63,216 nt of DNA from Actinomadura hibisca NBRC 15177 (GTDB lineage: Bacteria > Actinomycetota > Actinomycetes > Streptosporangiales > Streptosporangiaceae), in contig NZ_BCRO01000076.1 of the NCBI RefSeq assembly GCF_001552635.1, positions 1 through 63,216 of the forward strand, written 5' to 3'. Below the pieces are notes generated by a model. That model had not been told where the DNA came from and made no database searches. It saw only the letters and a program-made list of their open reading frames with translations. How positions within the stretch are numbered: position 1 is the stretch's first letter; each line of letters begins with the position of its first letter. The position numbers and the translations under genes were made by a program. Below, one piece after another: positions 34,452 to 47,200 of this stretch.

Positions 34452-35708
34452 ATGAGCGACATCTCCGACGCCGCGCTGGCGTACGAGGGCGTCAAGCGGA
34501 TCGAGTGGGCCGACCGGAGCATGCCGGTGTTGCGGCAGATCCGCGAGCGCTTCGCCGCCGAACGCCCGCTGGACGGCCTGGCGATCGCCGCGTGCATGCA
34601 CGTCACCACCGAGACCGCCGGGCTGATCCGCACCCTCCAGGCGGGCGGCGCGCGGGTGGCGCTCGCCGCGTCCAACCCGCTGTCCACCCAGGACGACACC
34701 GCCGCCGCCCTCGTCCACGAGTACGGCGCCGAGGTCTACGCCCGCGCCGGGACCGACCGCGAGGGCTACTACCAGCACATCCACCGGGCGCTGGAGATCG
34801 GCCCCGACCTGGTGCTGGACGACGGCTGCGACCTGGTCAACATCCTGCACACCGAGCGCACCGACCTGCTCGGCACCGTCAAGGCCGGGTGCGAGGAGAC
34901 CACCACCGGCGTGATCCGGCTGCACCAGATGGCCCGCGAGGGCGCGCTGCGGTTCCCGGTGGTCGCGGTGAACGACACCGACACCAAGCACATGTTCGAC
35001 AACCGGTACGGCACCGGGCAGTCCACGCTGGACGGCATCATCCGCGCCACCAACACGCTGCTGGCGGGCAAGACGATCGTCGTCGCGGGCTTCGGCTACT
35101 GCGGCCGGGGCCTGGCCGAGCGCGCCCGCGGCCTCGGCGCGCGGGTGGTGGTGACAGAGATCGACCCGGTGAAGGCGCTGGACGCGACGTTGCAGGGTTT
35201 CGAGGTGCAGCCGATGGCGGTCGCGGCGCGGCACGGCGACGTGTTCATCACCGTCACCGGCAACCGCGACGTGATCGGCGCGGCGCACCTGGCGGCGATG
35301 AAGGACGGCGCGATCCTCGCCAACTCCGGCCACTTCGACGTGGAGATCGACGTGCGCGCCCTGGACGCGCTGGCGGTCGCGGTGCACCGGGACGTGCGCC
35401 CGCAGGCCGACGAGTACGTGCTGAGCGACGGCCGCCGCCTGGTGCTGCTGGCCGAGGGCCGCCTGGTCAACCTGGCGGCGGCCGAGGGGCACCCCCCGGC
35501 GGTGATGGACATGTCGTTCGCCGACCAGGCGCTGACCTGCGCCTGGCTCGCCACCGCCCACCCCGGCCTGGACGCGGCGGTGCACGAGGTGCCCAAGGAG
35601 ATCGACACCGAGGTGGCCCGGCTGAAGCTCGCCTCGATGGGGGTCGACATCGACGCCCTCACCTTCGAGCAGGAGGACTACCTGCGCTCGTGGCGGCTGG
35701 GCTCCTGA
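34452..35708 (+). CDS. Second, short-type S-adenosylhomocysteine hydrolase-like enzyme
   Basis: 418 aa from ATG 34452. The SAHH core is kept: STQDD, EETTTGV, NDTDTKHMFDN (the catalytic Lys and Asp are both present) and the NAD loop GFGYCGRG. It lacks the 40-residue bacterial insert and the C-terminal KxxxY tail, ending in a different EQEDYLRSWRLGS. This matches the archaeal/Thermotoga-like short class, some of which prefer S-inosylhomocysteine. It lies directly downstream of the canonical ahcY and may have a related but distinct substrate. Horizontal origin is possible. Confidence 0.85.
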   Translation: MSDISDAALAYEGVKRIEWADRSMPVLRQIRERFAAERPLDGLAIAACMHVTTETAGLIRTLQAGGARVALAASNPLSTQDDTAAALVHEYGAEVYARAGTDREGYYQHIHRALEIGPDLVLDDGCDLVNILHTERTDLLGTVKAGCEETTTGVIRLHQMAREGALRFPVVAVNDTDTKHMFDNRYGTGQSTLDGIIRATNTLLAGKTIVVAGFGYCGRGLAERARGLGARVVVTEIDPVKALDATLQGFEVQPMAVAARHGDVFITVTGNRDVIGAAHLAAMKDGAILANSGHFDVEIDVRALDALAVAVHRDVRPQADEYVLSDGRRLVLLAEGRLVNLAAAEGHPPAVMDMSFADQALTCAWLATAHPGLDAAVHEVPKEIDTEVARLKLASMGVDIDALTFEQEDYLRSWRLGS

Positions 35709-35717
35709 ACCCGGTTA

Positions 35718-35747
35718 ATTCGTGCCACGAATGAACGCGCGTATTCT
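35718..35747 (+). promoter_or_regulatory. marR promoter and operator
   Basis: A 7-1-7 palindrome ATTCGTG-C-CACGAAT (35718-35732), then TATTCT (35742-35747) as -10. The marR ATG is 7 nt past the -10, so the mRNA is probably leaderless and the operator covers the -35 area. Confidence 0.6.
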
Positions 35748-35753
35748 GGTCCG

Positions 35754-36212
35754 ATGACGAAGGGCGAAGAGGGGCCGATGGGGGTCGTCACCGCGCTGGT
35801 GCGCTCCTCCTACCTGGTCAACGCGGTGTACACCGCCTCGGCGCGCGAGCACGGCATCACCTCGCAGCAGGGCCAGCTGCTCTGCGTGCTGATGGGGCGG
35901 CCGCTCGGCATGACCGAGCTGGGCGAGACGCTGGGGCTGGCCAAGTCGAGCCTGACCGGCCTGGTGGACCGCACCGCCAAGCTCGGCCTGGTGCGCCGCG
36001 AGCCCGACCCCGAGGACGGCCGCGCGGTGCGGGTCGCGCTCACCGGGGCCGGGACCGCGCTCGCCGACGTCTTCTACGCCGAGACCTGCGCCCGGGTCGA
36101 CGTGCTCCCGGCCTCGCTGAGCGAGGCCGAGCGCGCGACGCTGGCGGACCTGCTGGGCCGCCTGGTGAACGACAACGAGGTGCCGATGGTGTTCCTGGAC
36201 GGCGCCCGCTAG
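35754..36212 (+). CDS. MarR-family transcription regulator
   Basis: 152 aa, winged helix-turn-helix. GMTELGETLGLAKSSLTGLVDRTAKLGLVRREPDPEDGRAV is the MarR recognition helix and wing with the DxR motif, flanked by dimerisation helices. Probably a repressor relieved by a small molecule. The promoter carries a palindrome likely bound by this protein, and a related palindrome overlaps its stop codon (36211-36227). The convergent RibD-type gene ends 22 bp away, so the target is uncertain. Confidence 0.9.
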   Translation: MTKGEEGPMGVVTALVRSSYLVNAVYTASAREHGITSQQGQLLCVLMGRPLGMTELGETLGLAKSSLTGLVDRTAKLGLVRREPDPEDGRAVRVALTGAGTALADVFYAETCARVDVLPASLSEAERATLADLLGRLVNDNEVPMVFLDGAR

Positions 36213-36227
36213 TTCGCGACACGAACT
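36211..36227. promoter_or_regulatory. Second MarR-like palindrome at the gene end
   Basis: AGTTCGCG-A-CACGAACT, 8-bp arms with one mismatch, resembling ATTCGTG-C-CACGAAT at the marR promoter. It overlaps the marR stop and lies before the stop of the convergent gene. Confidence 0.4.
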
Positions 36228-36234
36228 GTAGAAC

Positions 36235-36843
36235 TCAGCGGCCCACGCGGTAGGTCACGTGGGTGACCAGGTCGGTGGTCGCGCTGCTCAGCGGCGTCAG
36301 GTCCAGGTCGCCGACGCCCTCGAACAGGCGCTCGCCCGTGCCGAGGAGCACCGGGGAGATGTGCAGGCGTAGCTCGTCGAGAAGACCGGCGGCCAGGTAT
36401 TGGTTCACGGTCTGCGCGCCGCCCGCGATGGAGACGGTACGGTCCCCGGCGGCCTCGCGGGCGCGCGCGAGGGCCGCCTCAATTCCGTCGGTGACGAAGA
36501 AAAACGTGGTGCCGCCCTTCATGGTCACGGGCTCGCGCGGGTGGTGGGTGAGCACGAACACCGGCGCGTGGTAGGGCGGGTTCTCGCCCCACCAGCCCGT
36601 CCAGTCCAGGTCCCAGGAGCCACGGCCGTGGCTGAACATGTTGCGGCCCATGATGTAGGCGCCCGCCTCGGTGATGGCCTCGATGACCTCGGCGTTCTCC
36701 TCGGGACGCTCGAACATCCAGCGGTGCAGCAGATCGCCGGCGTGCACGCCCGCGTGCACGCCGATCGGGTACTCCAGGCTCTGGTCCGGGCCCGCGGCGA
36801 AACCGTCGAGCGAGACCGCGATGTCACAGGTGACCTTGTTCAT
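36235..36843 (-). CDS. RibD_C / dihydrofolate reductase-like family protein
   Basis: 202 aa from ATG 36843 with AGGAGACGGACGG upstream. The family motif CDIAVSLDGFAAGPDQ begins the protein; GAYIMGRNMF and SIAGGAQTVNQYLAAGLLDELRLHISPVLLGTGERLF are the NADPH/substrate signatures of the YyaP/YwjB group. These reductases act on unidentified pterin-like or other small molecules, and in actinobacteria are common next to MarR or AraC regulators. Converges on marR. Confidence 0.9.
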   Translation of the reverse strand: MNKVTCDIAVSLDGFAAGPDQSLEYPIGVHAGVHAGDLLHRWMFERPEENAEVIEAITEAGAYIMGRNMFSHGRGSWDLDWTGWWGENPPYHAPVFVLTHHPREPVTMKGGTTFFFVTDGIEAALARAREAAGDRTVSIAGGAQTVNQYLAAGLLDELRLHISPVLLGTGERLFEGVGDLDLTPLSSATTDLVTHVTYRVGR

Positions 36844-36922
36844 CCGTCCGTCTCCTTCTGGGTCGATTCACCCACTGGTCGGAGCCGCCGACGCGGTCTC
36901 GACATCACCGCCGGACTTTTTT

Positions 36923-39019
<2,097 letters not shown>

Positions 39020-39154
39020 CCCAGCGCTCACCTCGCGGCCTCGTCGGGTCCGGGCCCCTCCGGACGTCTTCGATTAGATCAGCAATACCGCGCGTTCGGT
39101 TCACGCCGGGAAGCCGATTTCTGCGGCCGCCGCGCGACCGGTAGCGTCTGGCGG

Positions 39155-39733
39155 ATGCCGCGCGGAACGTACCTGCACCTGGACGAGGGGGTCGCCGAGA
39201 CCTTCCAGTGCGCGCCGGGCCCCGGCGGCTGGCGCTACGTGGGGGAGCGCGCCGACGGCGTCCGCACCGACCTGGTCGTGGACTCGCGGTGGCGGCAGAT
39301 CCGTGTCGAGATCGTCGCCCCTGCCTGGTGGGCGCGGGGCGGCGTCACCGGGCCCGCCGTCGCGTGGGTGCGCGGCGCGGGCGACGACGCGGCCGGGCAC
39401 GACGCCCCCGCCAAGGGTTTCCTGGGGGAGTCGCCGGGCTTCCTGGTCGCGGTCGCCCGGTCCCTGGACCTGGCCGAGGGCGCGCAGGCCGACGTGCGGC
39501 TGGTGCGGTTGTCGGGGCCGAATCTGGCCGCGCTGACCGTCGCCGAACGCTGGCGGCTCGCCGACGTCACCGCGCACGACACCGACAGCGGCCCGCTGCC
39601 CGTCGAGCGCTACGAGGTCGCCGACCTCGCCACCGGCGAGATCCGCAGCGTGCACCTGGCGGGCGACGTGGTGGTGGACGCGCCCGGCGTCGAGCTGACC
39701 GACCTGGAGTCGCCGCCGAACCTCAGGGCCTGA
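39155..39733 (+). CDS. Conserved hypothetical protein
   Basis: 192 aa from ATG 39155; TAGCGT (39142-39147) is 8 nt before it, which would make a leaderless mRNA. No signal peptide or membrane segment. The sequence is beta-rich and acidic (PGPGGWRYVGERADGVRTDLVVD, RYEVADLATGEIRSVHLAG), perhaps a small beta-sandwich or lipocalin-like fold; I do not recognise the family. Its 3' end overlaps the convergent endoglycoceramidase-like gene by 11 bp. Divergent from the kinase gene. Confidence 0.75.
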   Translation: MPRGTYLHLDEGVAETFQCAPGPGGWRYVGERADGVRTDLVVDSRWRQIRVEIVAPAWWARGGVTGPAVAWVRGAGDDAAGHDAPAKGFLGESPGFLVAVARSLDLAEGAQADVRLVRLSGPNLAALTVAERWRLADVTAHDTDSGPLPVERYEVADLATGEIRSVHLAGDVVVDAPGVELTDLESPPNLRA

Positions 39734-41153
39734 GGGTGACGGTGTGCGCGGCCGTCCCCGGGTCGGCCCACACCGACAGGACGCGGCGCGCGGCGTCCCA
39801 CCGGTACCGCCACTTGCCCGCCGCGTCGGTGCTGGCGACCTTGGGCGTGCCGGACGGCCACCAGATCTCGGTGGGCGCGGTGACCCCGGCGCGGTTCCGC
39901 CAGCCGACGGTGAGCGTGCCCGAGCTGTAGGAGATCTTCGTGGGGGTGCCCGCGACGGCGCGCGGGTAGGGGCGGGCGAGCAGCCTGCCGAACACCGTCC
40001 AGTTGCCCTGGGCGTCGGTGGGGCCCGCGCCGCCCGGGTCGCTGGACCAGTAGGCCCAGCCGACGCCCAGCCCGTCGGCCATGTCCAGCCAGTCGCGGGT
40101 GAAGTCGGCCGCGCCGGGAGCGTCGGCGTTCATGCCGCCGACCTCGCCGATCCACATGGGCAGGTTGAGGCGCTTGGCGGCGGCGGGCAGGTTGCGCTTC
40201 CACAGCTCGAACTGGGCGCGGGCCAGGAGCTTGGTCGCGCCGCTGTAGGAGCCGCCGAGGTCGATGCCGACGGGGTAGAAGTGCGGCGCGAACACCAGCC
40301 GCTTGCCGCCGGGACGCGGGTCGGTGACGGCGCCGAGCGAGGTGTCGGCGCCCTCGTTGGTGCCGAGCGCCTGCGGCTCGAAGAAGATCCAGTTGTCCCG
40401 GTCGACCTCCCGGATCGCGTTGACGATCCGCTGGTAGAAGGGCGTGAGCGTGGGCTTCTCGAAGAACCCGAACTGCCGGGTGCCGCCGAACGGCTCGTTC
40501 ATCAGGTCGTAGCCGAGCACGGCCGGGTCCTTGGCGAACCGCGCGGCCACGTGCCGCCACATCGCGGTGTAGTGCCGCATCAGTTCCGGGTGCTTGCCGG
40601 TGTGGTTCCAGAAGTTGTCGTAGGCGCGGACGACGGCGGGTTGCAGGTAGGTGAGGACCCAGGGCGTCTGGGGCGTGCAGGGCAGGCCGTCGGTGTGGGT
40701 GGCCCAGGCGGGCGTGCCGTTGCCCGCGCCCTTGCAGGCGGCCGGGCCGTAGATGTCCTGGTGCATGTCGAGGACGACGTGCATGCCCTGCTCGCGGTAC
40801 CAGGCGACGCGGCGCGCGACCTCGTCGAGGTACTTCTCGTCGTAGCGGCCGGGGCTGGGCTCGACGTTCTTCCACTGGATCAGGTAGCGGACGGAGTTGC
40901 TGCCCAGCTCGCGGGCCTCGCGGACGACGTCCGCGCGGCTGATCCAGGGGAGGCCGGAGGGGCCTTTGGCGGAACTGGCGGTGTTGAGGCCGTGCAGGAT
41001 CAGTGCGCGCCCCTGGCCGTCGGTGATGACGGGCGGCGGCGGCGCGGCGGCGGGCGCGGCCTCGGCGGGGGAGACCACGGTTCCGGCGGCGAGGACGGCT
41101 GTCAGGGTGGCGGTGAGGGTGAGGGCCCGGGTGGGCACGGAACGGGCGCGCAT
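39723..41153 (-). CDS. Secreted GH5 glycosidase, endoglycoceramidase-like
   Basis: 476 aa. Signal peptide (MRARSVPTRA, cleavage near AEAAP at 33), then a GH5 TIM barrel: LHGLNTASSAKG, VVLDMHQDIYG (126-136), DLMNEP with the acid/base Glu220, and the nucleophile Glu337 in IGEVGG. The motif set is that of endoglycoceramidase-related GH5, which cleave glycolipids; a beta-sandwich-like C-terminal domain follows (about 400-476). Actinomycete members hydrolyse glycosphingolipid or steryl glucoside type substrates, not established here. ATG 41153 has AGGAGGCGG upstream. Confidence 0.9.
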   Translation of the reverse strand: MRARSVPTRALTLTATLTAVLAAGTVVSPAEAAPAAAPPPPVITDGQGRALILHGLNTASSAKGPSGLPWISRADVVREARELGSNSVRYLIQWKNVEPSPGRYDEKYLDEVARRVAWYREQGMHVVLDMHQDIYGPAACKGAGNGTPAWATHTDGLPCTPQTPWVLTYLQPAVVRAYDNFWNHTGKHPELMRHYTAMWRHVAARFAKDPAVLGYDLMNEPFGGTRQFGFFEKPTLTPFYQRIVNAIREVDRDNWIFFEPQALGTNEGADTSLGAVTDPRPGGKRLVFAPHFYPVGIDLGGSYSGATKLLARAQFELWKRNLPAAAKRLNLPMWIGEVGGMNADAPGAADFTRDWLDMADGLGVGWAYWSSDPGGAGPTDAQGNWTVFGRLLARPYPRAVAGTPTKISYSSGTLTVGWRNRAGVTAPTEIWWPSGTPKVASTDAAGKWRYRWDAARRVLSVWADPGTAAHTVTLRP

Positions 41154-41303
41154 ACCGCCTCCTGAGCAAGCGACCGACCAAATATGAAAGTTGCTCGGAT
41201 ATTAGGCCGGGCTCGGGAGGCGTGGCCAGTGGGAGAAATCGCCAACAACGGCGCGGTGTCATGGCGACAGTTGATGAAGGAGGGACGCGGAGGGCGGATG
41301 GGG

Positions 41304-42566
41304 CTACTGCGGCGCAGGACCGTTCGGCGGCCCGTCCTGGCCCGGTCCTTGGGGCGTAGGACCGTTCGGGCCTGCCTGGCCCGGCCAGTGCGGCGCGGGG
41401 CCGTTCGGCGGACCTGCCCGGCCAGGCCCCTGGGGAGCGGGACCGTTGGGCGGTACGCCCTGCCCCGGCCAGTGGGGACCGCCCGGGTAGGGGCGCGGCG
41501 GTTGCGCGCCGCCCGGATACGGGCTGCCCGGGTAGGGACGGGACGGTTGCGCGCCACCCGGGTACGGGCCCGGATAGGGGCCGCCGGGGTACGGCGCGGG
41601 CGGCCGTGGTGCCAGGACCTGCTGGTACGGACCCGCCCCGTAGTGCTGCGGCGGCAGGAAGGCGGGCTGGCCCGGACGCGGCGTGCTGAACGGCGGCGGT
41701 GCGGGCGGGCCCTGGCGCGGCGCTCCCACCGGCTGCGGGCCCGCCGCCGTCATCACCATCGCCGGGACGGGCTGCGGCTCCGGCGTCAGCCCCAGGCGCC
41801 GCATCCGCCGGAACCGGCGCTCGGCCAGGCGGCGTTCCTCGCGCACCCGGCGCTCGGCCAGCACCGCCGCCAGCAGGATCTCCGGCCGCACCCCCGGCGG
41901 CGGGGGCGGGCTGATCACCGCGACGACCTGCCCGGCGATGCGCTGCCCCAGCTCGTCGCGCACCTCCGGCAGCAGCTCCCAGAACCGCGACAGGTACTGG
42001 CGGGCCGTCAGCGCCAGCTCGTCGGAGATCTGCGACAGCTCCAGCCGTTGCGCCCACGGCAGCAGCGGCGGCGGCATCACCGCGACCGGCCCGAACATCC
42101 CCGTGCTGGGCACCCGCTCCTGGATCACGATCGTCCCGGCGAACACGTCGCCCAGCCGCTTGCCGCGCCTGCTGCCCAGCGAGGTCAGCAGCGCGGGCGC
42201 GCCGTAGAACATCCAGAACTCCGGCACCCCGGCCAGCGCCCGCACCAACGCCTGCCGGAACCGCACCGGCCCGCCGTCCTCGGCCACCACCCGCAGGCCC
42301 AGCGCCATCTTGCCCAGCGACCGGCCGCGCGTCAGCGTCTCGAACGCGCACGGGTAGCCCACCAGGACCAGCACGCTGGTCAGCAGCACCAGCCCGATCG
42401 TCCACGCCTCGTCGGCGACCAGCGCGGTCATCGACACGATGTAGACGGCGAAGTTGAGCACCGCGAGCTGGAACATCAGGTCCAGCAGGAGGGCGCAGCC
42501 CCGGCTGGCCAGGCGCGCGACGCGCAGGTCCAGCGCCACGGCCTCGCCGGTCACCAGTTCGGGCAT
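41304..42566 (-). CDS. RDD family membrane protein with Pro/Gly-rich tail
   Basis: 420 aa from ATG 42566 (AAGGAGGGT upstream). The RDD domain spans about 13-150, with three hydrophobic segments, the initial Arg of ARLASRG, and GRSLGKMALGLRVV. A charged helical middle part (about 180-260) follows. The C-terminal 150 residues are PYPGGPYPG and NGPAPQGPG repeats. RDD proteins sit beside SpoIIM, DUF58 and MoxR genes in actinobacteria (Rv3695 in M. tuberculosis) and are otherwise of uncertain transport function. Divergent from spoIIM by 65 bp. Confidence 0.88.
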   Translation of the reverse strand: MPELVTGEAVALDLRVARLASRGCALLLDLMFQLAVLNFAVYIVSMTALVADEAWTIGLVLLTSVLVLVGYPCAFETLTRGRSLGKMALGLRVVAEDGGPVRFRQALVRALAGVPEFWMFYGAPALLTSLGSRRGKRLGDVFAGTIVIQERVPSTGMFGPVAVMPPPLLPWAQRLELSQISDELALTARQYLSRFWELLPEVRDELGQRIAGQVVAVISPPPPPGVRPEILLAAVLAERRVREERRLAERRFRRMRRLGLTPEPQPVPAMVMTAAGPQPVGAPRQGPPAPPPFSTPRPGQPAFLPPQHYGAGPYQQVLAPRPPAPYPGGPYPGPYPGGAQPSRPYPGSPYPGGAQPPRPYPGGPHWPGQGVPPNGPAPQGPGRAGPPNGPAPHWPGQAGPNGPTPQGPGQDGPPNGPAPQ

Positions 42567-42631
42567 GACCCTCCTTCGGTAGTGGCCGCCCATTTTGCCC
42601 GGTGCGCGGGGGGAGGCGTTAGTCTCGCCGG

Positions 42632-43627
42632 GTGGACGTCGACGCCTACGTGGCCGCGCACAACCCCGAGTGGCAGCGCCTGGAGAAGCTGATCAACTCC
42701 GGGCGCAAGCTGTCCGGCCCCGAGATCGACGAGCTGGTCGAGCTGTACCAGCGGACCGCCACCCACCTGTCGGTGGTGCGCTCCAGCTCGCCCGACCCGA
42801 TGCTGGTGTCGCGCCTGTCGTCGCTGGTGGCGCGCGGACGCGCCGCCGTCGCGGGCGCGCGAGCGCCGCTGTGGCGGGACGTGTCGCGCCTCGCCACGGT
42901 CGCGTTCCCGGCCGCCGCCTACCGGTTGCGCTGGTGGTGGCTCGGCAACGCGCTGCTGGGCAACGTGCTGACGCTCGCCCTCGGCATCTGGGTGGCGCGC
43001 AATCCCGAGGTGCAGGCCGCGATCGCCACCCCGTACCAGGTGCGCGAGCTGGTCGAGCACGACTTCGCCAACTACTACACCGAGCACTCGGCGGCCTCGT
43101 TCGCGTTCCAGGTGTGGATCAACAACGCGTGGGTGTCGGCGGTCGCGCTGATCTTCGGCATCTTCCTGGGCATCCCGACGATCTACGTCCTGCTGAGCAA
43201 CCAGCTCAACCTGGGCGTCACCGGCGGCCTGATGTTCGCCCACGACAAGGGCGAGGTGTTCTTCGGCCTGATCCTGCCGCACGGCCTGCTGGAGCTGACC
43301 GCCGTCTACCTGGCGGTCGCGGCGGGCCTGAAACTCGGCTGGACGGTCATCGACCCCGGCCCCCGGCGGCGCGGCCAGGCGCTCGCCGAGGAGGGCCGCG
43401 CCGCGATGAGCATCGCGCTCGGGCTCATCGGGGTGCTGCTGGTGTCGGGCCTGATCGAGGGCTTCGTGACGGGCTGGGTGCACGTCACGTGGCTGCGCAT
43501 CGGCATCGGCGTGGTGGCCGAGGCGGCGTTCCTGGCGTACGTGGTGGTGCTGGGCCGCCGCGCGGTGCGCGGCGGCGAGACGGGCGACGCCGAGCTCCGC
43601 CCCGACCTGGCCCCCACCTCCGGCTGA
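42632..43627 (+). CDS. SpoIIM/DUF95 family membrane protein
   Basis: 331 aa from GTG 42632. TAGTCT (42620-42625) lies 7 nt upstream, so a leaderless transcript is likely. About five membrane helices follow a cytoplasmic N-terminus (1-95); the family motif FAHDKGEVFFGLILPHGLLELTAVYLA lies in the middle of the protein. In Bacillus SpoIIM helps peptidoglycan removal during engulfment; the actinobacterial role is not established. Always associated with the MoxR-DUF58 cluster, opposite in direction, as in Rv3694c. Confidence 0.9.
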   Translation: MDVDAYVAAHNPEWQRLEKLINSGRKLSGPEIDELVELYQRTATHLSVVRSSSPDPMLVSRLSSLVARGRAAVAGARAPLWRDVSRLATVAFPAAAYRLRWWWLGNALLGNVLTLALGIWVARNPEVQAAIATPYQVRELVEHDFANYYTEHSAASFAFQVWINNAWVSAVALIFGIFLGIPTIYVLLSNQLNLGVTGGLMFAHDKGEVFFGLILPHGLLELTAVYLAVAAGLKLGWTVIDPGPRRRGQALAEEGRAAMSIALGLIGVLLVSGLIEGFVTGWVHVTWLRIGIGVVAEAAFLAYVVVLGRRAVRGGETGDAELRPDLAPTSG

Positions 43628-43713
43628 CCCCCCGCCCGGCTCGCTCGCGGCGTCCGGCCCGTCCGCGACGTCCGGTCTGCTCACGGCGTTCGGCCCGGTG
43701 CCGTCCGAACCCC

Positions 43714-45005
43714 TCACAGGCGGCCGGCGGCCTTCAGGGCCAGGTACGCGTCGGCCAGCGCGGGCGCGATCTCCTCCGGCGGCGCGTCCACGACCTCCAC
43801 GCCGTAGGAGCGCAGCTCCGCCGTCAGCCGACGCCGGTCCGCGCGCGCCCGCTCGGCCGCCGCCGCGTCGTACACCGCCGCCAGATCGCCGCGCGCCGCC
43901 GCCATCTCCGTCACCCGCGGGTCCGAGATCGCCGCCACCATCACCATGTGCCGCGCCGTGAGCTGCGGCAACAGCGGCAGCAGCCCCTCCTCGATCGCGG
44001 CGGTGTTCAGCTCCGTCAGCAGCACCACCAGGCACCGCTGCCGCACCCGCGACATCAGCGTGGACACCATGCCCGCCGCGTCGCTCTCGATCAGCTCCGG
44101 CTCCAGCGGCGCCATCGCCTGCACCATCGCGGGCAGCAGGTCGGTGCGCGAGGCCCCCTCCACGCGCGCGCGTACGCGCCGGTCGTAGGCCAGCAGGTCC
44201 ACCCGGTCGCCCGCCCGCGACGCCAAAGCGCCCAGCAGCAGCGCCGCGTCCATCGAGCAGTCCAACCGGGGGACGTCGCCGACCCGCCCGGCGGCGGTGC
44301 GGCCGGTGTCCAGGACCAGGTAGATGCGGCGGTCGCGCTCGGGACGCCAGGTCCGCACCACGACGTCGCCGCGCCGCGCCGTGGCCCGCCAGTCGATGGA
44401 GCGCACGTCGTCGCCGTCCACGTACTCGCGCAACGAGTCGAACTCGGTGCCCTGCCCCCGGATCAGCGCCACGTGCGCGCCGGTCAGCTCGCGCAGCTTG
44501 GCCAGCTTGCCCGGCAGGTGGCGGCGCGAGGGGAAGGCGGGCAGCACCCGCACCCGCCACGGCGCGGGACGCGACAACTGCCGCGCCGCCAGCCCCAGCG
44601 GCCCCACCGACCGCACCACGACCGTCACGGCCTCGCGGTCGCCGCGCCGCGACGGCACCAGCGTCATCTCGACGCGCCGCCGCTCCCCGGCGGGCACGTC
44701 GATCCGCGTCACGCGCGGCGCGGCCCCGGCGCTCGGCGGCCACACGTCGCGCAGCCGCGCCTTGACGCGCCGCCGCCCCAGGTTCTCCACCGTCAGCGCC
44801 ACGTGCGCGGTCTCGCCGAGCCGCACGTTGGCGTCGCCGGACCGGTGGAAGCGCAGCGCCCGCACGTTCCCCGCCAGCAGCAGGTCCGCGACCACGCCCG
44901 CCAGCAGCACGCCCCACAACACCCACAGGGTGCTCCAGCTCGGCAGCACCAGCGGCACCAGCGCGCCGAGCAGCGCCAGCAGCCCGAGCCGCCCGGTCAG
45001 CGCCA

Positions 45006-45006
<1 letters not shown>
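43714..45006 (-). CDS. DUF58 domain protein
   Basis: 430 aa. Two hydrophobic N-terminal segments (about 5-40) are followed by a beta domain and then the DUF58/VWA-like region with EFDSLREYVDGDDVRSIDWRATAR, the family hallmark. MoxR ATPases of this type work with DUF58 proteins, probably as adaptors and a chaperone for metal-loaded VWA proteins. ATG 45006 overlaps the MoxR stop (ATGA). The 3' gap to spoIIM (43628-43713) holds diverged GTCCGGC-type repeats. Confidence 0.9.
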
Positions 45007-46009
<1,003 letters not shown>

Positions 46010-46013
<4 letters not shown>

Positions 46014-47200
46014 GAGTCGCGTACCTGCCTTTCCAGGTCGTCGAGAAGATCGGAGAGCCGGACGAGCCCGGCGTCGTCGGCCGGTTCGGGACCGTACAGG
46101 GCCGCGCCCACCTCGGCCTCGGCCCGGCCGGTGCGCAGCGCGACCGCCGAGACGATCCCGTTCGCGGCGGCGGGGTCCTGCGCCGCGCCGCGCGGCAGTC
46201 CCAGCAGCGGCACCAGGCGCTCGCGGGCCCCGGCGCGCAGCGCGTCGGCGGCCCGGTCGCGGGCGCGGTGGGCCCGGTAGAGGCGCGCGCGCCCCTCCAC
46301 GGTCTCGCTGGAGCGCACCACCACCGGCAGCGCCTCGGCCACCACCGGCCCCAGCCGCCGGGAGCGCCACAACGCCACCAGCACGACCGCGACCAGCAGC
46401 TCCAGGAAGAACAGCTTGACGCCGAACGGCAGCAGGTCGCCCAGCGTCCGCTCGCCGCCCTCCGCGCCCGGCTCGGGCAGGTCGGGGATCAGCCACACCA
46501 TCGAGGAGCGGGCCCCGACCAGGTTCATCGCCAGCGCGGCGTTGCCCTCCTCGGCCAGGTGCTCGTTGGTGAGCGGGGAGCTGGAGCCGAGGACGGTGAC
46601 GGTGCGGCCGCCGATCGACGCCTGCACGAGGCGGGGCAGCCCGTCGGCCTGGTAGCAGCCGGTCGCGCCGGGCGGGACCTCGTAGGTCTCGGCGTTGGCG
46701 AACGTGGCGCGCCCGGCCTGGGCGGCGGCGGGCAGGGCGCAGTCGGGGTCGTCGGCGCGCTCGAAGCTGGGGGCGGCCTCCCGGACGCCCGGGGCGAGCG
46801 CGGCCAGGGCGTCGCGGCCGGGCGCGACCAGCAGCAGGTCGCCGGGGGCCGAGCGCAGGCGCTCCAGGTCGGCGTCGGTCAGGCGCTCGGTCCGGGTGAC
46901 GACCAGGACCGCGTCGCCGGTGGCGCGTCCGGCGGCGTCGGCGGCCCGGCGGGACACCGCGACGGGTGTGCCGCGCTGCTTGAGGATCTCGGCGAGGGCA
47001 CGGGTGCCGCCCGCGCCGGGCGAGGTGGGGTCGAGGTCCTGCGCGGTGCCGGAGGGGCGCAGCGCGGCCAGCGCCACCGCGATGGCGACCATGGCGAGGA
47101 GCGCGAGCAGCACCCCGCGCGAGGCGCGCCAGCGCCGCCCGGCGACCTGCCGCGCCGACGGAACGGCGGCCCCGTCCGGCGTTCCCGCGCGCGTCACCAT
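46010..47200 (-). CDS. DUF4350 domain membrane protein
   Basis: 396 aa from ATG 47200. One N-terminal membrane helix (about 28-48), an extracytoplasmic region with the DUF4350 motif TSPGAGGTRALAEILKQRG and LLLVAPGRDA, then a second helix near 258-278 and a cytoplasmic tail. DUF4350 folds like a class I glutamine amidotransferase without obvious catalysis; role unknown. It is translationally coupled to the MoxR gene and overlaps DUF4129 by 7 bp. Confidence 0.87.
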
